Part shown: positions 1 through 10,560 of the stretch, in pieces
Layout: the number at the start of each line of letters is the position of its first letter
How positions within the stretch are numbered: position 1 is the first letter of the stretch
Source: Phytophthora colocasiae
Lineage: Eukaryota; Oomycota; Peronosporomycetes; Peronosporales; Peronosporaceae
Reading direction: 5' to 3'
DNA: 64,000 nucleotides
Assembly (NCBI GenBank): GCA_018806915.1
Contig: JAGKQI010000073.1
Location: 1,426,001 to 1,490,000, forward strand
Translations under genes and position numbers: made by a program
The notes under the pieces: generated by a model
Told to the model about the DNA's origin: nothing
The model's input: the letters and a program-made list of their open reading frames with translations, nothing else
Database searches by the model: none

Positions 1-2
1 AC

Positions 3-692
3 GACACTCCGTCATCCAAGAAAACCAAGCGCGCTGATCTTCCCATCGTTCGCCCGTTTGCTGAGCGAGACACCAGCCGGGATCAGCGACGCAAACCTAC
101 CCCGCCGTCGGCTCGACACTTTCGTCGTATGGAAGCGCAAACCAAGGCTTTCCTGATGAAGACGATGGATGATACTCATATCCGTCTTGTCAAGAACCTG
201 ACAAAGGCCTTCGACATCTTTCAGGCCATCTGCACCAAGTACGATGGCGCGGCCTTTTATGGCGACCCCTACTTCATCCAGCACTTCCTTATGGAGATCA
301 AGTATGAAGAAGGCAGTGATCTGACCAGCTTCTTCCTTGAGCTGGAAAACGCGATGAAAGCTGCGTCTGAAGCAACCGAGTCTCCCTTGACTGATGGACA
401 GAAGTCATTATACCTGTTCCACTCGATGCCAAAGACTCGGAAGGACGATCTCCGAGTTTGGAAAGGTGTACGGAAGTATGTCCCGTATGATGAACTCAAG
501 ATGAGTATTGAGACCAAGGTTCGCGAAATCGAAGCTCAAGAACGTTACAGCCGCATCAAAGGAACACCTGGAAGCCAATCAACTCAGGCTGAACGGGCCC
601 TCATTGCCCCTTCTCAGGATTCAGCGTTGACTGCTCAAGCATCTGTTCTCACGTGGAGACCTGATGGCAGCATATTAACATGTGTTTCTTAA
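3..692 (+). pseudogene. Copia retrotransposon Gag fragment (partial)
   Basis: The reading frame is open from the left window edge to the stop at 690-692, so the 5' end is missing and the first ATG at 129 need not be the start. The protein has the layout of a Copia-type Gag (UBN2 family): an all-helical region with 'LVKNLTKAFDIFQAICTKY', then 'GSDLTSFFLELE' and 'LFHSMPKTRKDD', which match the usual spacing of the Gag helices. No CCHC zinc knuckle, protease or polymerase follows; the frame ends and an LTR-like repeat begins 38 bp later. It is therefore a truncated element, unrelated in sequence to the complete Copia at 50-55 kb. The family call is from motif recognition. Confidence 0.7.
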
Positions 693-730
693 ACGCTTGG
701 CCGTAGTAGCCTACGTTTTGCTGCTTTGCC

Positions 731-1348
731 ACGCACGTGCAGATAAGACAGTCACATGTATTATCTAACTTCAACAATTTTACCTGCCAAAAACTATCAC
801 TCTCAAAACTAATTCGTTTTGCACTTACATCTCATGTCACCTGGTACACAGGTGGCCATGTGACGATTTAGACAGCTCATCACCAGAAAACCACCCTGGC
901 GAGGTGAGTCCAAATCCGGCCTCCGTTTGGCCATAGGGCTCCAGGAGCTTCAGAAACGCAAAAAGCTTGATTTCGTGTAGCCATTTTGTGGATTGGCTGA
1001 ACACTTTTAACAGGGTTTTAGCAGACCAATCAAAACACGTGTATTATATTATCCAATGACGTTCCCTGATGTCGATCCAGGGAGGCTGTTGAGGTTAGGG
1101 CTCGTCACATGGACCGCCTCTACACCGTGCTCTCTATAAACTAATAATGAAGAGACACGGTACTTTTGACTCTAATAAATAATGTACCAAAATGTCTGTA
1201 ACATCAGTACGATAAGTGGTAGCGGCAATTATAGACTACGTTACTGAATGCCGCATACCATTTTCTAGTGAGTAGCTATCTACTTTCTTAAACATTAATC
1301 TTACTTCTTCGTTTTCTCTCTTCTACCCTGATTCCTTCTAATTGCGCC
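731..1348. repeat. LTR-like dispersed repeat, copy 1
   Basis: This 618-bp stretch recurs almost base for base at 13,279-13,909 in the same orientation. Copy 1 lacks about 12 bp near 830 that copy 2 has, and the two differ by a handful of substitutions. Copy 2 directly abuts a minus-strand Gypsy pol fragment, so the repeat is probably the LTR of a Gypsy-type element read on the minus strand; no clear TG...CA ends or target duplication were found. A solo LTR is the simplest reading of copy 1. Confidence 0.7.
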
Positions 1349-2380
1349 CAAGTTCCCCGCAACAGGTTGGATGCCGTTCGTGTCACCGGCCTTGTCGTGA
1401 TGCACATCAGAATGTAGACAGTAATGTCGATACGCGGTGCAGTCGTTCAGGCGCACTACAACTCATGTTCAACAGTTGCAGCAAGTTGGAGCTGGCTGGC
1501 CATGGATCCACTACAATCATTCATCAAATGGCGTCGATCGCAGACGGTCAAGCGGTTGATCGTCCTGGTCCGTGTTCAGCTCCGATGGTGCCGGCCAGAT
1601 TTCGCTGCGGGGAAGTGGATGACTCCCGCGCCTCCTCCAGCTCCCATCATATTGCCAAAAAAAATTGTTAGATGTTCCTTCAACACTAGCCCCGGGGAAC
1701 AGCGCCGTGTCCGCACTGGTACATGCGATCTCCCAAACTACCCAGTCATCGACGCCATGCATGCTGGACATCATATATGCTACTTGCATCACAGGTGGTA
1801 CGGCGCATTAATCACGGTTCCTGCCTTCAGAATCTAGGAGGACAAAAGCGCCTCGTAAGTGCTTCATATATAGGCGGCCGTAGGTTGTACAGTAACCTGG
1901 TAATGATGAGAAACGTTTCTCTTTACTTCGATGTCAACAATATCGTGCTGTTAGTGTTACAGTGCTTTTGGAGCGTTTCCAATATGCAAAGCGCTTCTAA
2001 TATGCAAAAATTAAAGAGAAGGTCATAGTATCATGTACATGTCGAATGGTGTTAAATTTTTGACAAAACACAAGATTCTTCTTATACTCCTGCTCAAGTC
2101 TCTCCAGATGTATCCCGGTAACTACCGGTAACACTGCTGGAGTACCAGTACACCGCTTTGCATACTAGTGAGCCGGGCACCGTTACTTCTGTTCCTCGTC
2201 TCAACCTACTTTTTAGACGGGGTCCAACCCTCTTTTACACCCTGATTTACGCTTAATTCCGAGTGAAAAGTGTTCCCTGTCTCGACCAAAAGGTGAAAAC
2301 TGGGTCCAGACTATTTTGTTGAGACGGGTCAATACCGACACAAAACCCTTTTTGCGTGTATAGTATACACATCGATCGTG
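1349..2380. other. Intergenic, no supported gene
   Basis: Several short overlapping open frames exist on both strands at 1,342-1,837, but none has recognisable domains or mutual support. They probably derive from the internal region of the element whose LTR-like repeat lies to the left. From about 2,040 to 2,380 the sequence is the likely promoter and 5' UTR of the RBMX2-like gene. Confidence 0.4.
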
Positions 2381-3175
2381 ATGAACGTGGTGGCGGAGAT
2401 CTCCCGGCTGAATGAGCGCGAGCTGGAGCTGAACGTGCCTCTATCGGCTTCGTGGCACCAGAAGTACCGCGAGTCTGCGTGGATCTTCATCGGTGGACTG
2501 CCGTTCGAGTTGTCTGAGGGCGACGTGCTGTGCGTGCTGAGCCAGTTCGGCGAGATCGAAGACATCCACTTGGTGCGCGACGGCAAGACGGGCAAGTCCA
2601 AGGGCTTCGCCTTCATCAAGTACGAAGACCAGCGCAGCACGATATTGGCGGTGGATAACCTGAACAGCTCCAAGCTGTTGGACCGCGTGCTGCGTGTGGA
2701 CCACGTGCTCAAGTACAAGCTACCCAAGGAGCTGCAGGAGGACAGCGACTCGGAGGACGAGGGGGAGAGGAAACAGCGAGGTTTACCTGGCCACGCCTAC
2801 CAAGGCAAGGACTTGGCCTCGGATTTTGATATCCACAAGGGTGTGGACGTGTTTGCAGCTCCTGAGGAGACGCACAAGGACAAGAAGAAGCGGAAAAGAG
2901 AGGAGAAGAAGGCCAAAAAGGCTGCCAAGAAGCTAAAGAAGATCGAGAAGAAACAACAGAAGATCTTCGAACAAGTTCAGCAGAGGAGGAAAGAGAAGAG
3001 GCTGGAAGAAGAAGCTCTGCAAGAGGAGGAAGGTGCGACTTCACAGCCGAGTGCGACAGGATGGCGAGGTCGACTGGAACCGTCAGCCCCACGTCGACGA
3101 GATGACAGGAAGCAAGATGATTTAAGAGAGAAACGAGAAGATAAAAGCTATGGTGGCATGGGGCGTGCACGTTAG
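2381..3175 (+). CDS. RBMX2/Ist3-type RNA-binding splicing factor
   Basis: A 264-residue protein with one RRM. The start is the ATG at 2,381. Residues 1-30 carry the 'LNERELELNVPLSASWHQKY' lead typical of the Ist3/RBMX2 family. The RRM spans about residues 33-112, with RNP2 'WIFIGGLPF' and RNP1 'KSKGFAFIKY', followed by 'DQRSTILAVDNLN' and 'RVDHV'. The remaining half is charged, with Lys/Glu-rich coiled-coil-like sequence and an Arg-rich tail. In yeast and humans this protein belongs to the RES complex, which joins activated spliceosomes and supports pre-mRNA retention and splicing; that role is inferred from family. The gene has no intron and ends 60 bp from the convergent WRAP53-like gene, so their 3' UTRs probably overlap. 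Confidence 0.9.
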   Translation: MNVVAEISRLNERELELNVPLSASWHQKYRESAWIFIGGLPFELSEGDVLCVLSQFGEIEDIHLVRDGKTGKSKGFAFIKYEDQRSTILAVDNLNSSKLLDRVLRVDHVLKYKLPKELQEDSDSEDEGERKQRGLPGHAYQGKDLASDFDIHKGVDVFAAPEETHKDKKKRKREEKKAKKAAKKLKKIEKKQQKIFEQVQQRRKEKRLEEEALQEEEGATSQPSATGWRGRLEPSAPRRRDDRKQDDLREKREDKSYGGMGRAR

Positions 3176-3235
3176 ATGCTCATGTGAAGAAAAAGCACCC
3201 TGAAACTAGCACTATCTATTTATCTTGTTGCTTGT

Positions 3236-4438
3236 TCAGGCTTCTGGCGAGGCAATGACCTTGCCATTAACCACCTCACTTTGAGGCATTTGGAAATCGT
3301 AAACCTGCAGCACATTGCGCACTTGCGTTGCTCCATCTTTGTCATTAGCCACTTCACCTTCGTCCTGCATATCTTCAGGTAGATCATAATGCCTTTGGCC
3401 GCTGGAAACCGCAAGCGTTGCTCTCGTTGGGTCGGGGAAGAACGACACTCCGTTGGCACAATCGGGTAATTGAATCTCCTCATTCAGCAGAGCACCAGTC
3501 AAGACGTCGTACAGCATCACCCGTCCAGTCCGACTGCCCGTTGCTAAATATCTCCCGCCACAATGGAGATCAAACTCAACTCGCAGATTCATATCTGCCA
3601 CACGGTTGAAAGTGTGCAAAATCTCGTTGGTCGAACGAATATCCCAGCAGTGGATACGTGCATCACGTCGTGCTGCCGTAAACAGGAACCTCCCACACGG
3701 AGAAAACCTCACCTGAGAGATTCCTCGTCCGTCATGATCACGTAGAGTCAGTAATTCTTCGCCCTCGTCCTCCGTGTACACACAGGTAGTGCCCGCATAC
3801 GATCCAGCTGCGTAAATCTTGGAGTGATCAGGATTGAAATGCAGCGTGCTGATCAATCCTCGCTGCCCCTGGCGAGAGCGCCGAGTCTTACTTAACGGTC
3901 TTGCTTTAAAGTCCCTACTTGGTCGCGAGAGATCGAAAAACCGGATCATTCTGTCGAAACCAGCGTAGAGCTTCGTACCCGTAGAATTGAACGACAAACT
4001 GTGAGCACTGGTCAGCTCGTCCATGTGGTCAAAAGCTCGATATGAGGCTCGAAGTTCGCCCGTGTAGGCGTCCCACAAATGCACAGGCTGATCTCGACTG
4101 GTGCTCACGAAGACACATGAGCTTGGGTCCTCCGACGTCATGAACGGGTACCACTCGTAGTCGTATATTGCGCCTCCCTCTTTGGCCTGCAATATGCTAC
4201 TGGCGTTGGTGTCATTGCTCATGTCAAAGAGGCGGAGGACATGATCATCACTGTTGGTCAGCATGCAGAGACCGTCAGGCGAGACCTTGACGCCTTTAGT
4301 GAAGTTGTTACTGCATACTGAAGACGAGAGGGAAAACTCCTTGGACGCATTGAATTGGAGCTGTGGACGCATGGCCGCATTGTGAACGAACGGCTGCGTA
4401 GTATCGTCGGTGACGGAGCATGCCATGATTGATGCCAT
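3236..4438 (-). CDS. WRAP53/TCAB1-type WD40 protein
   Basis: A 400-residue WD40 protein starting at the ATG at 4,438. Family-specific stretches are '[20 protein letters not shown]', '[10 protein letters not shown]', '[17 protein letters not shown]', '[12 protein letters not shown]' and '[19 protein letters not shown]'. These match WRAP53 (TCAB1/WDR79), which in animals binds the CAB box of scaRNAs and telomerase RNA and directs them to Cajal bodies. Seven blades fit across residues 40-350. The last third is more divergent and ends in an acidic stretch ('[16 protein letters not shown]'). The gene is intronless and convergent with the RBMX2-like gene. Whether it acts on telomerase RNA here is inference. 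It could be confused with other WD40 proteins, but the [13 protein letters not shown] block argues for WRAP53. Confidence 0.88.
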   Translation of the reverse strand: MASIMACSVTDDTTQPFVHNAAMRPQLQFNASKEFSLSSSVCSNNFTKGVKVSPDGLCMLTNSDDHVLRLFDMSNDTNASSILQAKEGGAIYDYEWYPFMTSEDPSSCVFVSTSRDQPVHLWDAYTGELRASYRAFDHMDELTSAHSLSFNSTGTKLYAGFDRMIRFFDLSRPSRDFKARPLSKTRRSRQGQRGLISTLHFNPDHSKIYAAGSYAGTTCVYTEDEGEELLTLRDHDGRGISQVRFSPCGRFLFTAARRDARIHCWDIRSTNEILHTFNRVADMNLRVEFDLHCGGRYLATGSRTGRVMLYDVLTGALLNEEIQLPDCANGVSFFPDPTRATLAVSSGQRHYDLPEDMQDEGEVANDKDGATQVRNVLQVYDFQMPQSEVVNGKVIASPEA

Positions 4439-4470
4439 TGCGCAATACCGGTTAATATCAATTCCGGGTT

Positions 4471-4783
4471 AACCCTTTCGCGCACATGCTGCGACAAAGT
4501 TGGATGATGTTTGTACCCACTCAAAGGTAGCAAAATGCTATTAATACATGTACCATCGAGTCGAAGGGTCGCGTAAACACTACCGTGTTTTGGAGCAGAT
4601 TAAAGTTTTATTTTTGGCCAGCTTATTTAAAAGGCTTCGAAGGTAGCGTTTTGCTCCCATCTGTGTTGTAACCCTTCGAAATGGCTACACGTAGAAGGAG
4701 GCGTTTTACTACCTTCCATTTTCAATTGTCTTGAGTTTGTATAGCATACAAAGTCACTGTGTTCGCGAAGGGGTAAAACCGTC
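4471..4783. repeat. Foldback repeat, copy A
   Basis: Bases 4,626-4,783 recur in reverse complement at 14,236-14,413 with roughly 90% identity. Bases 4,471-4,560 resemble the same sequence in the opposite sense ('caaaggtagcaaaatgct' against 'gaaggttgcaaaacgcct'), so the unit is a degenerate inverted repeat with a central spacer. Both outer ends carry a 'cccttcgcg'-like motif. It has no coding capacity. It is probably a foldback or MITE-type element; the superfamily is unknown. Confidence 0.6.
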
Positions 4784-4871
4784 TAAATACCTGGGTGGAG
4801 ACTTTCTCATCTCCACGATAATCTCAACCTACGTCCGCGCGAAGGGCTCTATCCGTCCGAGTCCTAGTATC

Positions 4872-5250
4872 TCACTCTAGTTCCACCATGATGATAGCCG
4901 CGTTTACGTCGCGGTCCCAGTACAAAGAAGAGCAGTTGCCCTCGTCACAGCACAGCACACCGTGGCAAACCTTCTCGTCGAACTGCACTTCGGCTCGGTA
5001 GCGGAGAAGCACGACGCCCCTTTAATTTCCGACGTTTGGGTAGCTTTGTGTCCACGGCGTATCAGACGAGCGCAAGAGACTGGTGGTGCTGCGAGCAGAG
5101 CTTGCTCGTCCTGAATGTCCATGGAGACCACCGCTGCTCGCTTGCGTAACGCCTCTTTCAAACCTTTCACCGGACTCGGCGCGTGGTCCTTGATTCTACT
5201 ACAGTCCCCGTATGCCACACAGACGCCCTTGCCTACGGCTGGGACGATGC
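4872..5250 (-). pseudogene. Fanzor (eukaryotic TnpB) C-terminal half, broken
   Basis: Read on the minus strand this gives 'VAYGDCSRIKDHAPSPVKG' followed by 'LKEALRKRAAVVSMD'. After a shift come 'FRTSKLCSQHHQSLALV', and after further breaks 'HGVLCCDEGNCSSLYWDRD' and 'VNAAIIMVELE', then a stop at 4,872-4,874. That order is the C-terminal part of Fanzor/TnpB: a RuvC-II region, a zinc ribbon with paired Cys, and the RuvC-III 'DRDVNAA' aspartate. Family members are RNA-guided DNA endonucleases of transposons. At least two frameshifts and an internal stop make it nonfunctional. The matching N-terminal half lies on the other strand from 5,426. Confidence 0.78.
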
Positions 5251-5425
5251 GGCTTGCCCATCGTCAAGCTGCTGTTGCCACCGCCACCGTTGCTTCTGCT
5301 GCCGCTGCCGAGCGTCGCTACGGTGTGTGCTTCATTGTCTATCGCCGTGGTGCCCTCGGTGCCTACAGAGTTGTATGGGCAGGTTATACCGGTTCCGCTA
5401 GTCGCAACCGAATTCTGATGACCCC

Positions 5426-5922
5426 GTGGTTTCTGTGGGGTATTTCCCGAACGTCGTGATAGGATTAGATCCGGGGATGCGAACTTTGGTTACTGCAGTG
5501 CGGGAAGACTTTAGAAATAGAGTTCGGCCACCGAGAAGTAGAAAGGGGCGTCGTGGCCGTTACCGGGACAAGAAGCTCAAGCGAAGGAAGGCAAACTGGC
5601 CGCTTCGGATTAGAAGGACGAAAATACCGCGCCAACACAACGACTGCGATATCGTGCAAGTTACGACACGCGAGTACAGGCACTTAACTGGAACGATGGC
5701 CTGAGAAAACGTCACCCTTTGTACCAAGCGACCATCGCAAACATGTCGCCCTTTAAAACAGCTTGCAACACGGCATACCTGTCGAGACTGGAGTACTGCT
5801 GGCAGAATGTGGCCTTTCTACTGCAGTTATACTCAGACCGGCCGTTCGTTCTTCAAATGGAAGTTTTTTTTAAGAGGATGTTACGCGTTGCTGTAGACGC
5901 GATTGCCAAGGAGCACAGCTGA
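5426..5922 (+). pseudogene. Fanzor (eukaryotic TnpB) RuvC-I half, broken
   Basis: The plus strand encodes 'VVIGLDPGMRTLVTAVRED', the RuvC-I block with its catalytic Asp, then a basic stretch and 'VTTREYRHLTG', a motif typical of Fanzor proteins. A stop at 5,701-5,703 and a frameshift follow. The next frame (5,719-5,922) gives 'ANMSPFKTA' and 'FFKRMLRVAVDAIAKEHS', the segment that in family members precedes the RuvC-II region. The continuation is on the opposite strand at 4,872-5,250, so the gene was split by an inversion as well as by point decay. The region upstream of RuvC-I is absent or unrecognisable. Confidence 0.78.
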
Positions 5923-7027
5923 ATGCGAGTAATCGTGAGCGCAGCAGATGGTGTACCACGAGCCATGGCAACCCGATTAGCGAGTTTTACGCGCAAGATT
6001 CGAGATACAACGGATGAAGGTGAGCGAAGACGCAAGTTGGTGAGTGAGAAAAGTGGCGACTTTTGACAGCTTTTATACGGAGGACGAGGACGAGAGGTGA
6101 TAAGCTTCGAGGATGATAGCCATCCGGTACGTAAGCTCATGCTATTTGGAGAACACATATGAGAGTCTGTGTAACTTGCATGTTAATATCCAGGTAATGA
6201 ATAGAAGGGGGCCAACCACGTGTATGGTTGTGAGTGCCATTGGTTTGTGAAGGAGCTTTGCTTCTCCCGCCAACCCCCAAGAAATGGTGTGAACTGTCGT
6301 TCCTTCTCGTCTGCCACCTCCTTTCTGTGCTGCTCATGTTCTACATTGTCCGATTGGCGCAGTAGGGTGGAACGGGTAAATCTATGAGCGCTGTCTAAGC
6401 TTAATGGTGGGCAGTGGCATGCGCTGAGACGAGTCAGTCAACGATGTCGTGGTGCAACATACACAAATGCTCTAAAAACTTAAAGGTACATCCTAGCCTC
6501 GGACGAGCACGGGTTAGGGGAACTCGAAATTGCGAACTTCGCTGTTTGTCGTTAAGTGCGCGATCTCGAAATCATCGAAATGTCCGCTCGTGTGCATTAA
6601 GTTCGCGAGCAACGAGCGCGCTGACTCGAATGCTCGTTCGAGCTCATTCCTGTACCCAATAGACTGGGGCCATGCTCGTTCTAAGTTAATACGATTAGTC
6701 ATCCATCCAGTTTAGTCGTTCGCCAGTCGGTAGAAAACCAAATTGAAATTTTACATTGCGATCTTAGATCGTCGCTGCCATTGTAAGATTTCTTCGCTGG
6801 AGCTAAGTGCCAGCGCTCGTACTCCATCGTCGGCCGTGCACCTGCTAGACTGCTGATTCGGCAGGAATTACTTCTCTGGGCACCCAAATCCAGTGTTGCT
6901 GTTGACATCCAAGTTCTGGACGAGCCACTACTACCGATACCTACCCCGAGGTTCGTCACTACCGCCAGGGGCTGCTGTGGCCTAACTACCAACGCGTGAG
7001 AAGTGCTGCCGACCCCTGAGTTCCTGT
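5923..7027. other. Non-coding stretch, no supported gene
   Basis: Only short frames without recognisable domains occur. A stretch at about 6,500-6,700 is rich in 'ctcga/tcgag' half-palindromes. The last 300 bases may include the 5' part of the hAT element that begins near 7,028; no terminal inverted repeat could be paired. Confidence 0.4.
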
Positions 7028-7737
7028 TTGAGGCATCTGCTGCGGTCTAGTTCGGACAAAGCCCAAGAATCTCTCGTGGTATTATGGCAACTTCAGTCTA
7101 CGTTAAAGCCGGTGAAACAAGCCATCGCAAACTTCCAGTCAATCGGGCCATTTCGAGTGATACCTCCGACGGAGAGCAAAACTTCCTACATCTTCAAATG
7201 GGGAGTAAGGGTCGAGTACCGTGACGAAAACAACAACCTTACAACCCGGTGGGCGTGTAGGACGTCAGGCGAAAATCTGTATCGGCTGTCAACACGAAAG
7301 ACATCTCGAGCTGCCCACCATCTCCGAGCCGTACACAATCTTGCGTCACCGAAGACAGATGTAGCGGTTGCTGGCAAAAGGAAGCGAGACAGTGACATCG
7401 AAAACCTTTGTGCCTCATCACTGTTCGCCAATAATCCAGCTCGGCTGAATCTACTGCTGGAAACGTTGAGATTGTTAACCACAATTTGCCGATAAGAAGT
7501 GGCGAATACGAAGAGTCAAAGTTGCTGAAAGCACTTGTGGTGAAGAAGGAAATGCAGACGGATCTTGGATCTAAGCGCATTAGTGCGTCCATCGTCGAGC
7601 TAAACCAATCCAAGAACAACGAAATGACAGAGCATCTTGCCGATAACCGTGAAGTGTACCCGAGCTTCACACTGGTTGCCAATTTTTGGACCTGTAAAAC
7701 CACCAACGACAAGTACCTTGGGCTGACGGTGTATCTG

Positions 7738-7746
7738 GTCGATAAA
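7738..7746. repeat. Target-site duplication, left copy
   Basis: The 9 bases 'gtcgataaa' lie immediately before the left end of the inserted element and recur at 9,273-9,281 right after its other end. They encode Val-Asp-Lys in the host transposase frame. Confidence 0.8.
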
Positions 7747-7822
7747 GGTATGCCTTTTTTTGGGTCAAACTCTGCGCAGGTCAACTCGTGCGCAAGTCTC
7801 TTTTTGGGTCAACTTCTGCGCA
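7747..7822 (+). repeat. Left terminal inverted repeat of the MULE-like element
   Basis: Pairs with 9,197-9,272. The innermost 60 or so bases match almost perfectly; the outer eight ('ggtatgcc' against 'ggaacgat' in reverse complement) agree at four positions, including the terminal GG. Confidence 0.8.
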
Positions 7823-9196
7823 CTTGCGCAGAAGTTGACCCTTGAAGAGGCCATTATTTTACCAAGTGATAAAACTGTAACAAATTATTTTTCTTCCACC
7901 TAAAATTTTATTAATTATTTGAGGTGAAAGTTTAAAAGGTGTTTTGCTTGCTCTGCAATTTTAGTATGCCTATAGGGCGTGCGCTTAGATCAGTGCTGGC
8001 AACAGACAGTAAAGACGTCTTTTCGTAAAGACACGTTTAAACGCCTTCTCGGACGTCTGTTTCTCCAAAAGACGTCTAAAGACGTCTATTCAGGGGTACA
8101 GCGTACCATAACCGAAACAGGAGCAGGACCTTAACTTTTTAAAAAGAGGCCTCTGACACTCGAAGCGCTGGACAACTTAGCCAAGCAACAAGCAACTTGC
8201 TTAGGAAGCGCGTGCTACAACGGTCAAGATCGTTGCTTCATGTCAAAGCTTCCTGCGTGTTAGGGCGAACGATTGGTTGATCTGTTGCAAAATGAAGTGA
8301 ATACCTTGTTGAACCTACGTATTCCCTCGGATCTTTTCAAGTTCTTCCCATTCACAATATTTCCTGGTGTTGAGTAATCCCCCACCCAGTGTGATTCTCC
8401 TCTGGTACGCCCTTCACTGTGCTTGTCTTGTTGATGTTTCGTGTAGCTAACGTTAACTCTGACAGCTTCTAAACCGAGCTAGAATGGGGCGTCCTGGGTG
8501 CCCTGCCCGTAAGCATTTCTGTTCGCTGGGATACGCGGAAGGTTGATGCTTCTCTATCCCTATCGATGCAAGCATTGCGTCTCTGTCCATTATTTACAAG
8601 CGGCAGCACGTAGGCTTGCCGGCTCAACCGCGCCCAGCCCACCATGGTCACCGCCCATTACGGGGAGGCAGCCGAACTTCGACAATCATCTGCGGAACGT
8701 GCACGGTGTCACACACACACATCACTCATAGAAGCCTTGCATGGAGCCTTCGCCTTCACTGACACGCGAGGGAGAATTTCAAGGTTGTCGTCGGAGGTGT
8801 AGTCAGGTCTGGACATGGTGCCGGAAAGGGACTTGCTGCTTGGACTTTGGTAGTGGACTTGGGTCGGAAAGATTGAAAATGAGGTGCTAGGAAATGAACA
8901 AGTGTTGATTGTCCTCGTGCAGTGCCGGGTGGGATCGACCAAAATCTCCTACAGATGCCACACCTAAAAATCACACCGTCTCATGTTACACAGTCTCGTT
9001 TTACGCAGTGTCGTGTAGGCTATACTCTACACAAGTGTGGCAACATCCCACCAATCGTTTCGTAACGAACACGCTAGATTCAGTTATAGTTTAACATACG
9101 CGATATGAAAGGTTAAAAATCAGATTAATTTATAAAACCTGGCAGTCGTGATATTTTTGACCACGATTTGACCCAAGAAAAGACATGCGCAAGAGT

Positions 9197-9272
9197 TGCG
9201 CAAAAGTTGACCCAAAAAGAGACTTGCGCACGAGTTGACCTGCGCAGAGTTTGACCCAAAAAAAATCGTTCC
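9197..9272 (-). repeat. Right terminal inverted repeat of the MULE-like element
   Basis: Reverse complement of the left repeat. The T-run next to 'gggtcaaactc' is 8 bases here and 7 on the left. Confidence 0.8.
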
Positions 9273-9281
9273 GTCGATAAA
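9273..9281. repeat. Target-site duplication, right copy
   Basis: Second copy of 'gtcgataaa'. The host frame resumes at 9,282 with Asp-Trp-Gln-Phe-Lys, in frame with the open reading frame that ends at 9,848. Confidence 0.8.
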
Positions 9282-10560
9282 GACTGGCAATTCAAGTCAG
9301 TCCTTCTCGGGACAAACCCGTTCAACCCAGCATATAGTGAACGGGAAAGTGGAATTCAAAAGCCATTTCGCATGTGGCTCATGAGTACATTAGCTGACTT
9401 TGACCTGAAGCCCTATCTTTTCTTCGGCTCGACTAGCGATGCAAATAGCGACGTCAAATTTATAATGCATTTGAATCTACTGCTGCGATGGGAGTGGTTT
9501 TTTGTCCACATGGCCCACGCCGCCACTAAAATGTCGTGTGGCCAAGGTGGAAGGAGCAGCAAAGCAGCCAACCCTGAGGTGGCGGGTCTATTTTCAAAGA
9601 TGACGAAAGTAATTTCGGACGTAAAGCTGGTTTCCTCGGCAGGTGGTTTATTTGCTGAACTTTGTAAGGAGAAAACAAAAGGAGCATATAAGCGTCTCGG
9701 GCATTCTACGTCACGATTCCTGAGTACAACAAACTCCATGAGGCGTATACTTGACAAATGGGAGGCTGTTGTCGAGTGGTACAAGATACGATCTGACCAA
9801 GCCATCCGTGACCACCACCGGAGTTCCCTCTTCAGAACTGTCAGTTAGAGTTCGTCCAGGCACTCTCACTTCTTGCGCCGGTTGCAGATTTGAAGTTTAA
9901 ATGTCAGGCTGAGCGGCCAGAGCCGGTGGAAGTGCTGATGTCGCTGTACATGATTCGCATTGACAATCTTTGTCCCGGCCAATCGATCTTAGACTACTTG
10001 TCAACAGATGACGACCCAAAGTGGATACTGGCAAGCTCTCTGGCACCACTAGCAGTAAAGACCCATGACCTCTTGCGCGAAGCGTTGGATGAGCGCTTTT
10101 TCTCTCGGTATTACAAGGATTCCGCGTTTGATAAGTGTGACTTCGTGCTCGAAATGATGTAGAAGCTCCACCCAATCTATAAAAACACCCAAGAATCGCT
10201 CAACCGCGCTGTAGTATTGTGTTCCCGGCAACATAGGCTAAAGGGAAAGGAAGCTGTATCTCGAGCGCGGTCAACGATAAAATTCGGTCGAACCTGCTGT
10301 CCTTGTTAAACAAGTTTGCCGGTCCGTTAGTGGTGTCGCAGACTACGTGAGCACATCTTCACCTCGGTTGAGTCGGCTGGAAGCACACTTCGTACCTCGG
10401 ACAAGACCTGCTGAGACAACTCGCGTTGCCAAACGTGCCGAAGATGAATTGTGGCTACTCCGAATTACGACAAGGTTTTTTCGCCAAGTCCATTGACAGA
10501 CCTCACTATTAGAAGCTTATCTCAACTCTGATTGGATACTACTGACCAATAAGCAAAAAG

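Larger units (their letters stand above)
7747..9272. mobile_element. Non-autonomous MULE-like DNA transposon inserted in the hAT gene
   Basis: The 1,526-bp insertion is bounded by inverted repeats of about 76 bp (7,747-7,822 and 9,197-9,272) sharing 'gggtcaaactctgcgcagg' and 'tcaactcgtgcgcaagtctc', and by a 9-bp target duplication. Long TIRs with GG ends and a 9-bp duplication are typical of Mutator-like elements; the superfamily assignment rests on those features only. Inside, a second hairpin lies at 7,805-7,841 and 'agacgtct' repeats at about 8,005-8,095. A stretch at 8,549-8,700 has a C-x2-C and later H-x4-H arrangement that could be a relic zinc finger. No transposase is present, so it must have moved in trans. 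Confidence 0.78.
7028..10560 (+). pseudogene. hAT-family transposase, frameshifted and split by an insertion
   Basis: Three blocks form one hAT-type transposase. Block one, 7,028-7,475, is an N-terminal region with a BED-like arrangement ('RWACR' then 'HHLRAVH'). Block two, 7,476-7,746, is reached by a one-base shift and reads '...SKLLKALVVKKEMQTDL' and 'FTLVANFWTCKTTNDKYLG', where the Asp of the usual 'ADFWT' is Asn. Block three, from 9,282, has 'WQFKSVLLGTNPFNPAYS', 'FFGSTSDA', 'WEWFFVHMAHAATK' and, to about 10,200, 'LLREALDERFFSRYY'. Bases 10,200-10,560 look like decayed 3' sequence with many stops. Block two and block three are in the same frame if the 1,526-bp insertion plus one copy of its target duplication is removed. 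Not functional as it stands. Confidence 0.75.
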
